Origin: an uncultured Massilia sp.
Lineage (GTDB): Bacteria > Pseudomonadota > Gammaproteobacteria > Burkholderiales > Burkholderiaceae
Direction: 5' to 3'
Assembly (NCBI GenBank): GCA_946886065.1
Contig: CAMPHU010000027.1
Location: forward strand, 1 to 31,632
DNA length: 31,632 nt
In this document: positions 7,361-17,171 of the stretch, one piece after another
Layout: the number at the start of each line of letters is the position of its first letter
Numbering within the stretch: position 1 is the stretch's first letter
The notes under the pieces: model-generated
Seen by the model: the letters and a program-made list of their open reading frames with translations, nothing else
What the model was told of the DNA's origin: nothing
Databases searched by the model: none
Translations under genes and position numbers: made by a program

Positions 7361-8923
7361 TCAGGCCAGCGCCAGGACGTCGGCGGAAGGCGCCGCGGTC
7401 CGGAACCGCCCCACCTGCGCCTGCAGGTGCTGCGACTGCTCGTGCAGCGACTGCGCGGCGGCGGTGGCCTCTTCCACCAGGGCGGCGTTCTGCTGTGTCA
7501 GCCCGTCGACGTGGCCCAGCGCCTGGCTGATCTCGCGCACCTGCGTGGCCTGGCTGTCGCTGGCGTCGGCCATGTCGCGCATGGCGCCAGCCAGGCGGTT
7601 GACGTTGGCGACGATCTGCTCCATGGTCTGTCCCGCCCGGCCGACCAGCGCCGAGCCGTCGCCGATGGCGGCGACCGACTCGCCGATGAGGGCCTTGATT
7701 TCCTGGGCCGCGACCGCCGAGCGCTGCGCCAGGTTGCGCACTTCGCCCGCGACGACCGCGAAACCGCGTCCCTGCTCGCCGGCGCGCGCCGCTTCGACCG
7801 CGGCATTCAGGGCCAGGATGTTGGTCTGGAAGGCAATGCCATCGATGACCGCGATGATGTCGACGATGCGCGCCGATGCCGCATCGATGGTGTTCATCTT
7901 CTCCACCACCTTGTCCATGATGGCGCCGCCCTCGACCGCCACCGCGGAGGCCGCGGCCGCCACCTGCCCCGCGGCCTGCGCCGCGTCGGCATTGTTGCGC
8001 ACCGTGCTGGTCAGCGACTCCATCGCGGCGACGGTCTGTTCCAGCGACGCGGCTTGCGACGCGGTACGTTGCGACAGGTGGCGGTTGCCGGTCGCCACCT
8101 CGTCGGTGACCGTCGAGATTTCGCTGGCGCCGGAGCGTACCTCCTGCACGATACGCGCCAGACCCAGGCGCATGCCGTGCAGCGTGCCCATCATCGCGCC
8201 CAGCTCGTCCTTCGAGCGCGCTTCCAGTGCGACCGTGAGGTCGCCCTGCTCGACCGCCTGGGCGAACGCGCAGGCGCGGCGAATCGGACGGGTGACGCCG
8301 CTGGTGACGGCGGCGGCGAGGCCGGCGCCGAGCGCCGCTGCCAGCACGGAGATGGCCACCACGATCCAGCGCGAGCGCTCGGTGACGGCGCCGACCTTGT
8401 CGCTCGCCGCATTCATGTCGGCCTCGATGGCGTCGATCGCGGCGTCGAGATCGGTCACGATCCGGCGGCGCAGCGGGCTGCATTCGTTGATCAGGAAAGC
8501 GGCGAAGGCCGCCGTGTCGCCGCTGTCGCGCAGCTGGCGCGGGCGCAGGAGTTCCTGCGCCATCTGGCGCAGTCCCGCGCTGGCCTTGTCGAACTCGGCC
8601 CGGCCGCGCAGGAGCGGTTCCAGCGCGTCGAGCTTGTGCACGTAGGCTTCACGCTGGCGGTCCAGCAGGTCCAGCTCGGCCTGCGCCTGCACCGGGTCCT
8701 GCACGATGTACACGTTGCGCGCCGCGATGCCGGTCTGCGCCAGCGCCTCGCGGATTTCATACAGCGGCTTGAGTTGCTGCTGGCGGATCGCGCTTGCCGC
8801 GCCGATCGCGTCGGTGGTCGTGCCGAGCCGGTTCAGGGAAATGGCCGTAATGGCGAACATGAGGGCCACCACGACGCCGAAGGACAATGCAAGCCGGGTA
8901 CCGATTTTCAGATTGGATAACAC
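7361..8923 (-). CDS. methyl-accepting chemotaxis protein
   Basis: About 520 residues. The N-terminal anchor follows [16 protein letters not shown] periplasmic four-helix ligand domain comes next, then a second TM, HAMP, and a long cytoplasmic coiled coil with the conserved hairpin tip containing [20 protein letters not shown]. This receptor passes signals to CheA/CheW at the cell pole. No C-terminal NWETF-type tether for CheR is present; the end is ADVLALA. I prefer the GTG at 8923, which gives the typical start of such receptors; a longer frame to 9046 would run into the neighbouring gene. No che genes are nearby. Confidence 0.93.
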   Translation of the reverse strand: MLSNLKIGTRLALSFGVVVALMFAITAISLNRLGTTTDAIGAASAIRQQQLKPLYEIREALAQTGIAARNVYIVQDPVQAQAELDLLDRQREAYVHKLDALEPLLRGRAEFDKASAGLRQMAQELLRPRQLRDSGDTAAFAAFLINECSPLRRRIVTDLDAAIDAIEADMNAASDKVGAVTERSRWIVVAISVLAAALGAGLAAAVTSGVTRPIRRACAFAQAVEQGDLTVALEARSKDELGAMMGTLHGMRLGLARIVQEVRSGASEISTVTDEVATGNRHLSQRTASQAASLEQTVAAMESLTSTVRNNADAAQAAGQVAAAASAVAVEGGAIMDKVVEKMNTIDAASARIVDIIAVIDGIAFQTNILALNAAVEAARAGEQGRGFAVVAGEVRNLAQRSAVAAQEIKALIGESVAAIGDGSALVGRAGQTMEQIVANVNRLAGAMRDMADASDSQATQVREISQALGHVDGLTQQNAALVEEATAAAQSLHEQSQHLQAQVGRFRTAAPSADVLALA

Positions 8924-8960
8924 GATGAACCTAGGTTGGAAAGAATGGTTGCCGGGCGCT

Positions 8961-9251
8961 TCATGCTCCGGCCGGGCCGAGTTCGACCCAGCCGCGCTCC
9001 AGGTAATCGGCGACGAGAATGTCCTGGATGGCGAGGGAATAGGCAATGGACACCAGCGGCAGCGTAAAGCTCAGCATGCTGCTGCAGCACAGGTAGACGG
9101 GGATCGCGAGGATGATGCCGGCCATGACGGCATGCATCCACTGCCGCTTGTACGCCAGGTAGGCGATGCCCGCCACCAGCACGCACAGGGAACTGCGGAC
9201 GCCGACGGTCTCGCGCCGGCCTGTATGCGGATGCCTGAATACGTGTGCCAT
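8961..9251 (-). CDS. small two-helix membrane protein
   Basis: A 96-residue protein. The N-terminus ([18 protein letters not shown]), hydrophobic segments at about 20-38 and 43-80, and the C-terminus [10 protein letters not shown] match a pattern I know from many small proteobacterial membrane proteins that start with VYxNPxTG and end in YLxRGW. The function is unknown. No clear ribosome site precedes the ATG at 9251. It ends 37 bp before the chemotaxis receptor start on the same strand and may be co-transcribed with it. The overlapping 121-residue frame has no such pattern. Confidence 0.6.
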   Translation of the reverse strand: MAHVFRHPHTGRRETVGVRSSLCVLVAGIAYLAYKRQWMHAVMAGIILAIPVYLCCSSMLSFTLPLVSIAYSLAIQDILVADYLERGWVELGPAGA

Positions 9252-9301
9252 AGGAGAACTGAACAGGGAACAAGGCGAGTGAACTCAGGCACCGATTCTA
9301 C

Positions 9302-9318
9302 GTACTAAAAATTAGTAC
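9302..9318. promoter_or_regulatory. 17-bp dyad in a divergent promoter region
   Basis: GTACTA-aaaat-TAGTAC is a perfect 6-bp inverted repeat with an AT-rich centre, lying between the small membrane protein (minus strand) and the HPF-like gene (plus strand). Its size fits a dimeric repressor operator. No T-run follows, so it is not a terminator. Confidence 0.45.
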
Positions 9319-9434
9319 AGTCTCACGCATTGTTTCATCTGAGCAAAATCCAACACCGGCCCTTGTGCAGACCGGGCGCGGTGAAAACAAGGGGACGTGT
9401 AAGATGGACTGAACGTGACAACAGGAGCAAACCC

Positions 9435-9809
9435 ATGCAAATCAATGTCAATACCGACAACACCATCGATAAGCACCAAGGCCTGGACGACCATGTGGAG
9501 TCCGTCGTGCGCTCCTCCATCGGACGCTTCGGCGACCACGTGACCCGTGTCGACGTGCACCTGAGTAACGAGGTCAAGGAAAAGAAGGCCGACGGCGGCC
9601 AAAGCTGCATGATGGAAGCGCGCGTATCCGGCTATGCGCCGGTGGTCGTGCACGAGCACGCGGCCGACCTGCACCAGGCGGTGCAGAACGCGGGTGGCAA
9701 GCTGGCGCGCGCCCTCGACAGCGCCATCGGGCGCCTGCAGGACAAGAACAAGCACACCTCGCCGGCCATCGACGATCCGCTGTCCGACAAGCACCTGACG
9801 GATTCCTGA
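9435..9809 (+). CDS. HPF/RaiA-family ribosome-associated protein
   Basis: A 124-residue protein of the sigma-54 modulation/S30EA fold: MQINVNTDNTID, then SSIGRFGDHVTRVDVHLS, a variable loop (KEKKADGGQSC), and ADLHQAVQNAGGKLARAL. Such proteins bind the 30S subunit and help ribosomes hibernate or stop translating under stress. The length fits the short form, without the C-terminal dimerisation domain of long HPF. ATG at 9435 with AGGAG 7 bp upstream. It is not next to rpoN, where the classic hpf copy sits, so this is probably an extra stress-linked paralogue. Confidence 0.85.
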   Translation: MQINVNTDNTIDKHQGLDDHVESVVRSSIGRFGDHVTRVDVHLSNEVKEKKADGGQSCMMEARVSGYAPVVVHEHAADLHQAVQNAGGKLARALDSAIGRLQDKNKHTSPAIDDPLSDKHLTDS

Positions 9810-9842
9810 TCCGCGTCAGCTTCCCCGCGGCGCACGCCCGCT

Positions 9843-10658
9843 TCAGGGCGCGCGCCCGCCCTCCAGCATTCCCCGCAGCTCCCGCAGGTAGCGCACGCCC
9901 GCCAGCGCGCGGCTGCCGTACCAGGACATCATCTCGCCATCGACCAGCAGGACCGGGATGCCGATCTGCTTTTCCAGGGCGTTGGCGTGGGCGTCGGTGA
10001 AGCGGTAGGGTTCGGTCGAGAGCAGGACCGCGTCGAGCTGGCCGACCAGCTGTTCCGACCACGCGAAGCGCGGATAGCGGGCCTCGCCCAGGTCGGGAAT
10101 GCGCCAGCCGAGCTCGGCCAGCATGGCGGCGATGTAGGTGTCCTTCGACACGCTCATCCACGGGTCTTGCCAGATGCAGTACAGCACCGTGCGCGGCGGG
10201 CCCGGCGGCAAGGCGCGCAGCTCGGCCAGCGCGCGCCCGAAGTCGCGGCACCAGGCCTCGGCCTTGTCTTCCACGCCGAAGATGCCGCCCATCAGGCGAG
10301 TCAAGGCGAGGTTGTCCTGCGGGACCAGGGGATGGGTGACCACGACGTGCGGCACGAACTCGGCCAGCTTGTCGGCGGTCGGTTTTTCATTTTCGTCAAT
10401 GTTGACGATCACGTGGGTAGGCGCCAGCTTGCGGATCTTCTCGAGGTTGACGTCCTTGGTGCCGCCCACTTTCGGGATCGCGGCGACCGTCTCGCGCGGG
10501 TGGATGCAGAAACCGGTGCGCCCGGCCAGCTGGGGCGCCAGGCCCAGTTCGCACAGCAGTTCGGTGATCGACGGCACCAGGGACACGATGCGCGCCCCGG
10601 GCGCCGGAGCGTGCAGCTGGCCGAGCGCGTCGGTAAGGTGGAGGCTGGATGTTGTCAT
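9843..10658 (-). CDS. BtuF-like helical-backbone metal/cobalamin-binding protein without signal peptide
   Basis: 271 residues with the periplasmic-binding-protein fold of BtuF/FhuD: RIVSLVPSITELLCELGLAPQLAGRTGFC, then KIRKLAPTHVIVN, and a C-terminal lobe ending in VRYLRELRGML. Proteins with this fold carry cobalamin or iron chelates to an ABC importer. No signal peptide is present with the ATG at 10658; residues 1-22 are polar, and the longer open frame to 10715 adds none. No btuC/btuD genes are nearby. It may be a cytoplasmic binding protein, or the export signal is non-standard. It is divergent from the GGDEF gene, with 56 bp between starts. Confidence 0.8.
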   Translation of the reverse strand: MTTSSLHLTDALGQLHAPAPGARIVSLVPSITELLCELGLAPQLAGRTGFCIHPRETVAAIPKVGGTKDVNLEKIRKLAPTHVIVNIDENEKPTADKLAEFVPHVVVTHPLVPQDNLALTRLMGGIFGVEDKAEAWCRDFGRALAELRALPPGPPRTVLYCIWQDPWMSVSKDTYIAAMLAELGWRIPDLGEARYPRFAWSEQLVGQLDAVLLSTEPYRFTDAHANALEKQIGIPVLLVDGEMMSWYGSRALAGVRYLRELRGMLEGGRAP

Positions 10659-10714
10659 GGTCGCTATTGGACCACTGTTGTTTATGAAACGCCAGCCACC
10701 GCTCCGGAGTTGCA

Positions 10715-11725
10715 ATGCGTTATTATTCCGTTGATGTAATGACGTATAGACAGCTCGAGGATCACTTGGAACACATCGGCACCTTCGGTGCTTCCCGCTT
10801 CGCCGCCGGCGACCTGCAATTATTCCGCGGCGAGCGCGACCCCGCCGTGGCGGCGGCGCTGGCCTCCTGCGCGGTGGTGGGGATGGCGCGCGGGCGGCTT
10901 ATCTCGGGCGGCGGGGCGCGCGTGTACAGCGTGCTGTCGGGGCTGCTGGAACTCGCGTCCGATGTGCATACCGGCGACGAGGGCGGCACCAGCCGCATCC
11001 TGCCCGGCGAAAGCGCGGGCGAGCAGGCGGTGCTGGACGAAGCCGTCAACCTGGCGGCCATCACCGCGCTGGAGGACAGCGAACTGCTGGTGATCGAGCC
11101 GGACCTGGTATGGGAATTGATCGACCGCTCCAACGTCCTGGCGCGCAACCTGTTGCGCCTGCTGTCTTTCCGCGTCCGCGCCGCCAACGCCCTGCTGCGG
11201 CGGCGCCAGAAGCTGGGCGAGTTCTACCGCCAGCTCTCGCTCAACGACGCCCTGACGGGCCTGTACAACCGCGCCTGGCTCAACGAGATGCTGCCCAAGC
11301 TGGTGGCGCGCTCGGCCCAGGACGGCAGCCCGCTGTCGCTGGTGATGATCGACCTCGACCACTTCAAGCGCTTTAACGACACCCACGGCCACATCACTGG
11401 AGACGCGGCCCTGGCCGCCGCCGCGGGCGTGATCCGCGGCGCCCTGCGCCCGTCCGACTTTGCCGTGCGCTACGGCGGCGAAGAAATGATGGCGGTGCTT
11501 CCGGACACCAGCGCCCAGCTCGCCACGATGGTGGCCGAGCGCCTGTGCCAGCGCCTGCGCGAAGCCGTGGTCTTTCCCGACATGCGCCTGCCCCTGCCCC
11601 ACATGACGGGTTCCTTCGGCGTGGCCAGCCTGGCGCCGGGCGATGACGAGCGCGCCCTGGTGGCCGCCGCCGACGCCGCGCTCTACCGCGCCAAGGAAGC
11701 CGGGCGCGACCGGGTTTGCATCTGA
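10715..11725 (+). CDS. diguanylate cyclase with degenerate cNMP-binding-like N-domain
   Basis: 336 residues, soluble. Residues about 10-150 resemble a worn cyclic-nucleotide-binding domain (Crp-like beta-roll, no clear phosphate-binding cassette), followed by a helix. The GGDEF domain (about 172-336) has MIDLDHFK (211-218), the signature GGEEM (254-258) and an RxxD inhibitory site, RPSD (245-248). It should therefore make c-di-GMP from two GTP and be product-inhibited. The ATG at 10715 has GGAG 5 bp upstream. It sits alone and is divergent from the binding-protein gene. Confidence 0.9.
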   Translation: MRYYSVDVMTYRQLEDHLEHIGTFGASRFAAGDLQLFRGERDPAVAAALASCAVVGMARGRLISGGGARVYSVLSGLLELASDVHTGDEGGTSRILPGESAGEQAVLDEAVNLAAITALEDSELLVIEPDLVWELIDRSNVLARNLLRLLSFRVRAANALLRRRQKLGEFYRQLSLNDALTGLYNRAWLNEMLPKLVARSAQDGSPLSLVMIDLDHFKRFNDTHGHITGDAALAAAAGVIRGALRPSDFAVRYGGEEMMAVLPDTSAQLATMVAERLCQRLREAVVFPDMRLPLPHMTGSFGVASLAPGDDERALVAAADAALYRAKEAGRDRVCI

Positions 11726-11802
11726 CGCCTGCCCGGTTGGGCTGACTTGGCCGCCAATCTGTGCCAACATGACGCCGGACGCACAACACAACAAGAATAC
11801 GC

Positions 11803-13251
11803 ATGAGTACGCATACCTTTCTCTGGCACGACTATGAAACCTTCGGCGCCACCCCGCGCCGCGACCGCCCGGCCCAGTTCGCCGCGATCCGCACGGACGC
11901 CGAGCTGAACGAAATCGGCGAGCCGATCATGGTGTACTGCCGGCCGGCGAACGATTTCCTGCCCGATCCGCAGTCCTGCCTGATCACCGGCATCACCCCG
12001 CAGCAATGCCTGGAACAGGGCGTGCCCGAGCATGAATTCGCGCGCATCATCGAGGCCGCCTTCAGCGAGCCGGGCACCATCGGCGTGGGCTACAACACGA
12101 TCCGTTTCGACGACGAGGTGACGCGCTTCCTGTTCTGGCGCAACCTGATCGATCCGTATGCGCGCGAGTGGCAGAACAACTGCGGGCGCTGGGACCTGCT
12201 GGACGTGGTGCGCATGGTGTACGCGCTGCGCCCCGAGGGCATCGAGTGGCCGCGCCGCGAGGACGGCAAGCCGAGCTTCCGCCTGGAGCACCTGACGGCG
12301 GCGAATGGCCTGTCGCACGATGCGGCGCACGACGCGCTCAGCGACGTGCGCGCGACCATTGCGCTGGCGCGCCTGATCCGCGAGAAGCAGCCGCGCCTGT
12401 TCGACTTCTGCCTTGAGCTGCGCCGCAAGGACCGCGTGGCGGCCGAAATGGGCCTGCACCTGGACCCGGCGCAACGCCAGCCCTTCCTGCACGTCTCCGG
12501 CATGTTCCCGGTCGAACACGGCTGCCTGGGCCTGGTATGGCCGCTGGCCCAGCATCCGACCAACAAGAACGAGATCCTGGTGTGGGACTGCCGGCACGAT
12601 CCATCCGAGCTGTTCGCCCTGGACGTGGAGACGATCCGCATGCGCATGTTCACGCGCAGCGCGGACATGCCGGAAGGGATGACGCGCCTGCCGGTCAAGA
12701 GCGTGCACCTGAACAAGTCGCCGATGCTGGTCGGGAATTTGAAGACCTTGCGGCCGGATCTGGCGACGCGCTGGGACATCGACCTGGAACGCGGCCGCGC
12801 GCACGCGGCGCTGGCGGCAAGCGGGCGCGACATGAAGGCGGTGTGGGCGCAGGTGTTCCAGAAGCCTGCGGCGTCCGAAGAAGTGGATGTGGACGAGGAC
12901 CTGTATGGCGGCTTCGTGAGCAGCGGCGACCGGCGCAAGCTGGAAGCGCTGCGCCATGAAGCCCCGGCGGCGCTGGCGCAGCAGCGCCCGAGCTTCGAGG
13001 ACGAGCGCCTGAGCGAACTGCTGTTCCGCTACCGTGCGCGTAACTTCCCGCATAGCTTGTCGGAGCAGGAAATGCAGCGCTGGGAAGATCATCGCGCGGC
13101 GCGCCTGTTCGACGGGGCGGCGGGGGCGAGGACGGTGGATCAGCTGTTCGGGGAGATCGATGCGCTGTCGGAGACGGCGGATGAGCGGGCGGAGGAGATT
13201 CTGGGGGCGCTCTACGATTATGTGGAGATGGTGGCGCCGGCGAGGTACTGA
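11803..13251 (+). CDS. sbcB: exodeoxyribonuclease I
   Basis: 482 residues, close to the ~475 of E. coli ExoI. The DEDDh nuclease motifs are visible: WHDYETFGA (ExoI), GYNTIRFDDE (ExoII) and HDALSDVRATI (ExoIII, DEDDh His). The SH3-like and C-terminal domains follow, for example RYRARNFPHSL. It degrades single-stranded DNA 3' to 5' in recombination and mismatch repair. Start at 11803 (MSTHTFLWHDYET). It is followed by a strong hairpin. I see no operon partner. Confidence 0.95.
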   Translation: MSTHTFLWHDYETFGATPRRDRPAQFAAIRTDAELNEIGEPIMVYCRPANDFLPDPQSCLITGITPQQCLEQGVPEHEFARIIEAAFSEPGTIGVGYNTIRFDDEVTRFLFWRNLIDPYAREWQNNCGRWDLLDVVRMVYALRPEGIEWPRREDGKPSFRLEHLTAANGLSHDAAHDALSDVRATIALARLIREKQPRLFDFCLELRRKDRVAAEMGLHLDPAQRQPFLHVSGMFPVEHGCLGLVWPLAQHPTNKNEILVWDCRHDPSELFALDVETIRMRMFTRSADMPEGMTRLPVKSVHLNKSPMLVGNLKTLRPDLATRWDIDLERGRAHAALAASGRDMKAVWAQVFQKPAASEEVDVDEDLYGGFVSSGDRRKLEALRHEAPAALAQQRPSFEDERLSELLFRYRARNFPHSLSEQEMQRWEDHRAARLFDGAAGARTVDQLFGEIDALSETADERAEEILGALYDYVEMVAPARY

Positions 13252-13272
13252 TTCGGGTGGTGGCGGCTCATT

Positions 13273-13308
13273 GAACTTGGGTCCCGGCCTTCGCCGGGAC
13301 CCAAGTTC
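13273..13308. repeat. 16-bp perfect hairpin, REP-like/terminator between convergent genes
   Basis: GAACTTGGGTCCCGGC (13273-13288), loop cttc, then its exact reverse complement (13293-13308). It lies between convergent sbcB and pyrF. No T-run follows on either strand, so it looks more like an intergenic palindromic repeat than a classic terminator, although it could stop transcription both ways. Confidence 0.75.
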
Positions 13309-13332
13309 CACCGCAGTACTACAAACCCTTAC

Positions 13333-14154
13333 TCAGCCACGAGCAGCATTGATCGCATCCCGCGTCTCCATCGCCACCCGACGCGCCGCCGCAGCAAAGT
13401 CTTCGCCTTCCGCAGGCTTCGCATACAGAATCGCCCGCGACGAATTGATCATCATCCCGGTACCGTTCGCAGTCCGCCCCGCCTTGACGGTCGCCTCCAC
13501 ATCCCCGCCCTGCGCGCCGACGCCGGGAATCAGCAGGGGCATATCCCCCACCAGCCTGCGCACCTGCGCAATCTCTTCCGGGAAGGTCGCCCCCACCACC
13601 AGCGCACACTGCCCGTTGCGGTTCCACTTCTCCGCCACCAGGCGGGCCACGTGCTGGTACAGCGGCTGTCCACCCACGTCCAGGAACTGCAGGTCCGAGC
13701 CGCCCGCGTTCGAGGTGCGGCACAGCACGATGACCCCGCGGTCCGCCCACTCCATGTAGGGCTCGACCGAATCGAAGCCCATGTACGGGTTCACGGTCAC
13801 CGCATCCGCCCCATAGCGATCGAACGCTTCACGCGCGTACTGGTGGGCGGTGGCGCCGATGTCGCCGCGCTTGGCGTCCAGCACCAGCGGGATGTGCGGA
13901 TAGGTCGCGCGCAGGTAGCGGCAGATTGCCTCCAGCTGGTCTTCCGCCCCAAGCGCCGCGAAATAGGCGATCTGCGGCTTGAAGGCGCAGGCCAGGTCGG
14001 CGGTCGCGTCGATGATGGCCTTGCAGAACTGGACGATGGCGTCCGGCTGCCCCTGCAGATGCGCCGGGAAGCGCGACAGATCCGGATCCAGCCCGACGCA
14101 CAGCAGCGAATTGTTGCGGGTCCATGCCGCGGATAGCTTATTGATGAAATTCAC
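13333..14154 (-). CDS. pyrF: orotidine 5'-phosphate decarboxylase (type II)
   Basis: 273 residues, the size of the long (type II) bacterial OMP decarboxylases. The catalytic Asp-Lys-Asp motif is in [20 protein letters not shown] near the N-terminus and [12 protein letters not shown] in the middle are family landmarks. It makes UMP in the last step of pyrimidine synthesis. The start is a GTG at 14154, preceded by AGAGG at good spacing. A TACAAT hexamer on this strand about 40 bp upstream is a likely -10. No other pyr gene is adjacent. Confidence 0.95.
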   Translation of the reverse strand: MNFINKLSAAWTRNNSLLCVGLDPDLSRFPAHLQGQPDAIVQFCKAIIDATADLACAFKPQIAYFAALGAEDQLEAICRYLRATYPHIPLVLDAKRGDIGATAHQYAREAFDRYGADAVTVNPYMGFDSVEPYMEWADRGVIVLCRTSNAGGSDLQFLDVGGQPLYQHVARLVAEKWNRNGQCALVVGATFPEEIAQVRRLVGDMPLLIPGVGAQGGDVEATVKAGRTANGTGMMINSSRAILYAKPAEGEDFAAAARRVAMETRDAINAARG

Positions 14155-14301
14155 GTCGGAGCCTCTTGATAGGATGTCATTGCAAACCCATTATTGTACC
14201 GCCACCGCCTTCCCCAGCCCTTCCCGGTCCGCGGATGCGCCAGGAGATGTTTGTTTCATGTATATTTTGACTATTCAACAACTTGTATGGACACAACCAT
14301 C

Positions 14302-14913
14302 ATGACGCCTTCCCTCCTCTCCCGTTGGACCCGTTTTCTCAGCCTGCTGCTCGTGGCAGGCAGCTTGCTCACCGGCTGCGGCTACAACGAGTTCCAGACC
14401 AAGGACGAAGCCACCAAGGCGGCATGGGGCGAAGTGGTCAACCAGTACCAGCGCCGCGCCGACCTGATCCCGAACCTGGTCAACACCGTCAAGGGCTATG
14501 CCTCGCACGAGCGCGAAACCCTCGAAGCCGTGACCCGCGCCCGCGCCGCCGCCACCAGCTTCCAGATCACGCCCGAGGTGCTGAACAATCCGGAAGCCTT
14601 CCAGAAATTCCAGCAGGTGCAGGGCGAGCTGTCCGGCGCCCTGTCGCGCCTGATGGCGGTGTCCGAGAAGTATCCGGACCTGAAGGCCGACACCAGCTTC
14701 CGCGACCTGCAGTCGCAGCTGGAAGGCACCGAGAACCGCATCACCGTGGCGCGCCAGCGCTACATCGCGGCGGTCCAGGACTACAACGTCACCGTGCGCA
14801 AGTTCCCGAACAACCTGACCGCCATGGTGTTCGGCTACGAGACCAAGCCTTCGTTCACCGTCGAGAACGAAAAAGCGATCTCGACCGCACCGACCGTCGA
14901 CTTCGGCAAATAA
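14302..14913 (+). CDS. lemA: LemA-family lipoprotein
   Basis: About 203 residues. The lipobox LLTGC places the lipidated Cys near residue 26. The mature part is helical and carries LemA signatures: WGEVVNQYQRRADLIPNLVNTVKGYA, then ARAAATSFQI and YNVTVRKFPNNL. LemA proteins are envelope-anchored and widely paired with TPM-domain genes, as here. The exact role is not known. An ATG at 14287 would add MDTTI; neither start has a clear ribosome site. The next gene starts one base after the stop. Confidence 0.92.
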   Translation: MTPSLLSRWTRFLSLLLVAGSLLTGCGYNEFQTKDEATKAAWGEVVNQYQRRADLIPNLVNTVKGYASHERETLEAVTRARAAATSFQITPEVLNNPEAFQKFQQVQGELSGALSRLMAVSEKYPDLKADTSFRDLQSQLEGTENRITVARQRYIAAVQDYNVTVRKFPNNLTAMVFGYETKPSFTVENEKAISTAPTVDFGK

Positions 14914-14914
14914 G

Positions 14915-15751
14915 ATGCGAAACCTGCTGCGTACCCTGTGGGCGCTGGTTCTTGCGCTGAGCCTGGCCAGCCCGGCCTTCGCGCAGCTCAAGGAAGTGCC
15001 GCCGCTCACCGGGCGCGTCATCGACCAGGCCGGCATGCTGCAGGCCGACCAGCGCCAGCGCCTGGAAACCGTGCTGGCCGACTACGAAGCCAAGACCGGG
15101 AGCCAGATCGCGGTCCTGCTGGTCAAATCCACCGAGCCCGAGGCCATCGAGCAGTTCGGCATCCGCGTCGCCGACGCCTGGAAGCTGGGCCGCAAGGGCG
15201 TGGACGACGGCGTACTGCTGCTGGTGGCGCGCGACAATCCGAGCGCGCTGCGCCGCCTGCGCATCGAAGCGGGCCGCGGCGTGCAGGGCGTGCTCACCGA
15301 CGCCCAGTCGAAACGCATCCTGCAGGACGTGATCGCCCCGCACTTCCGCCAGAACCATTTTTATGAAGGCTTGGTGGCGGGTGTGGGCGCGATCGCCACC
15401 CTGCTCAACCAGGAGGCCTTCCCGGCGCCGCAGCAACAGCAACAACTGCCGCAGCGCCAGGCGGCGGACGACGGCGGCGGCTTTTCGCTGTTTGGCATCC
15501 TGGCGATCGTGATCGGCTTCACCTTGCTGCGCTCGATGTTCCGGCCGCGCCGCCGTTCGCGCATCGGCCCCGGCTGGGGCCATAGCGGCCTGGGCAACGC
15601 CACCACCGGCTTCATCCTCGGCAATATCATCGGCAGCATGAATCGCGGCGGAGGCGGCGGATTTGGCGGCGGCGGCGGCGGATTCGGAGGCGGCGGATTT
15701 TCCGGCGGCGGGGGCAGTTTCGACGGCGGCGGCGCTTCGGGAGATTGGTAA
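14915..15751 (+). CDS. TPM-domain (YgcG-like) membrane protein with Gly-rich tail
   Basis: 278 residues. The signal peptide ends in SPAFAQ. The TPM domain (about 30-170) starts at LTGRVIDQAGML and has GVLLLVARD and GVQGVLTD. A single TM lies at about 190-207 (FSLFGILAIVIGF), with a short basic stretch (RPRRRSR) and a C-terminal glycine-rich tail of GGG(G)F units ending in GASGDW. This tail and order are typical of YgcG homologues in lemA operons. It starts one base after lemA and its stop overlaps the next start by one base. Confidence 0.9.
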   Translation: MRNLLRTLWALVLALSLASPAFAQLKEVPPLTGRVIDQAGMLQADQRQRLETVLADYEAKTGSQIAVLLVKSTEPEAIEQFGIRVADAWKLGRKGVDDGVLLLVARDNPSALRRLRIEAGRGVQGVLTDAQSKRILQDVIAPHFRQNHFYEGLVAGVGAIATLLNQEAFPAPQQQQQLPQRQAADDGGGFSLFGILAIVIGFTLLRSMFRPRRRSRIGPGWGHSGLGNATTGFILGNIIGSMNRGGGGGFGGGGGGFGGGGFSGGGGSFDGGGASGDW

Positions 15752-16260
15752 TGAGCTTTGGAGAAAAACTGAGCCGGGCATGGCGCCACCTCACCAGCAG
15801 CAAGGCCGAGGCCAAGCGCGCCTTTCCCGACGCTACCCTGCAGGCGATCGCCGAAGCCATCACGGCCGGCGAGCAGACCCACCGCGGCGAGGTGCGCCTG
15901 GTGGTGGAACGCGCCCTGCCCTTCGATTGCGCCTGGGACGGCGTCACCAACCGCCAGCGCGCCATCGCCCTGTTCGCGGATTGCGGCGTCTGGGACACCG
16001 AGGACAACTGCGGCGTCCTGATCTACGTGAACCTGGCCGAGCACAAGGTCGACATCGTGGCCGACCGCGGCATCGACCGCAAGATCGACAGCGCCACCTG
16101 GCAGGCGGTGTGCCGCACGATGACGGACGGCTTCAAGCAGGGCAGGTTCCACGATGCCAGCCTGGCCGCCATCGGCCAGGTCAACGCCTTGCTGCGCCAG
16201 CATTTCCCGGCCGAGGGCGCGCGTCCCAACGAACTGCCAGACAAACCGCTGATGTTGTAG
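15751..16260 (+). CDS. second TPM-domain protein, cytoplasmic-looking
   Basis: 169 residues with no signal peptide and no tail. The TPM fold is visible in AITAGEQTHRGEVRLVVERAL, then CGVLIYVNLAEHKVDIVADRGI. This short, signal-less TPM gene regularly follows lemA and ygcG-like genes. The start ATG overlaps the previous stop (taATG) and GGGAG lies 8 bp upstream, so it is coupled. The three genes form one unit; the protein's job is unknown. Confidence 0.88.
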   Translation: MSFGEKLSRAWRHLTSSKAEAKRAFPDATLQAIAEAITAGEQTHRGEVRLVVERALPFDCAWDGVTNRQRAIALFADCGVWDTEDNCGVLIYVNLAEHKVDIVADRGIDRKIDSATWQAVCRTMTDGFKQGRFHDASLAAIGQVNALLRQHFPAEGARPNELPDKPLML

Positions 16261-16272
16261 TGGTCATGTAGG

Positions 16273-16278
16273 TAAAAT
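16273..16278 (+). promoter_or_regulatory. -10-like TAAAAT before the SDR gene
   Basis: TAAAAT followed by GGCGGC, 30 bp before the start codon. It has the same form as TAGAAT-GGCGCC at 2024. No -35 is visible. Confidence 0.35.
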
Positions 16279-16308
16279 GGCGGCTTTCCGACACTGCGAA
16301 AGGCCGCC

Positions 16309-17076
<768 letters not shown>

Positions 17077-17135
17077 GAAAAGCCGGGTGCTTATAAGATA
17101 TTTCCGAATCGAATGTCTGGTATCCGTATTGTCAA

Positions 17136-17165
17136 TTGGACTGATATTCGGCGGCGCAGCATAAT
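17136..17165 (+). promoter_or_regulatory. sigma-70-like promoter of the small RNA
   Basis: -35 TTGGAC (17136-17141), an 18-bp spacer, and -10 CATAAT (17160-17165). Transcription would start near 17172. Confidence 0.55.
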
Positions 17166-17171
17166 GCACCT

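Noticed and set aside
11683..13311. 542-codon minus-strand frame opposite sbcB
   Set aside because: Exonuclease I motifs on the plus strand are unambiguous; the antisense product has no recognisable motif.
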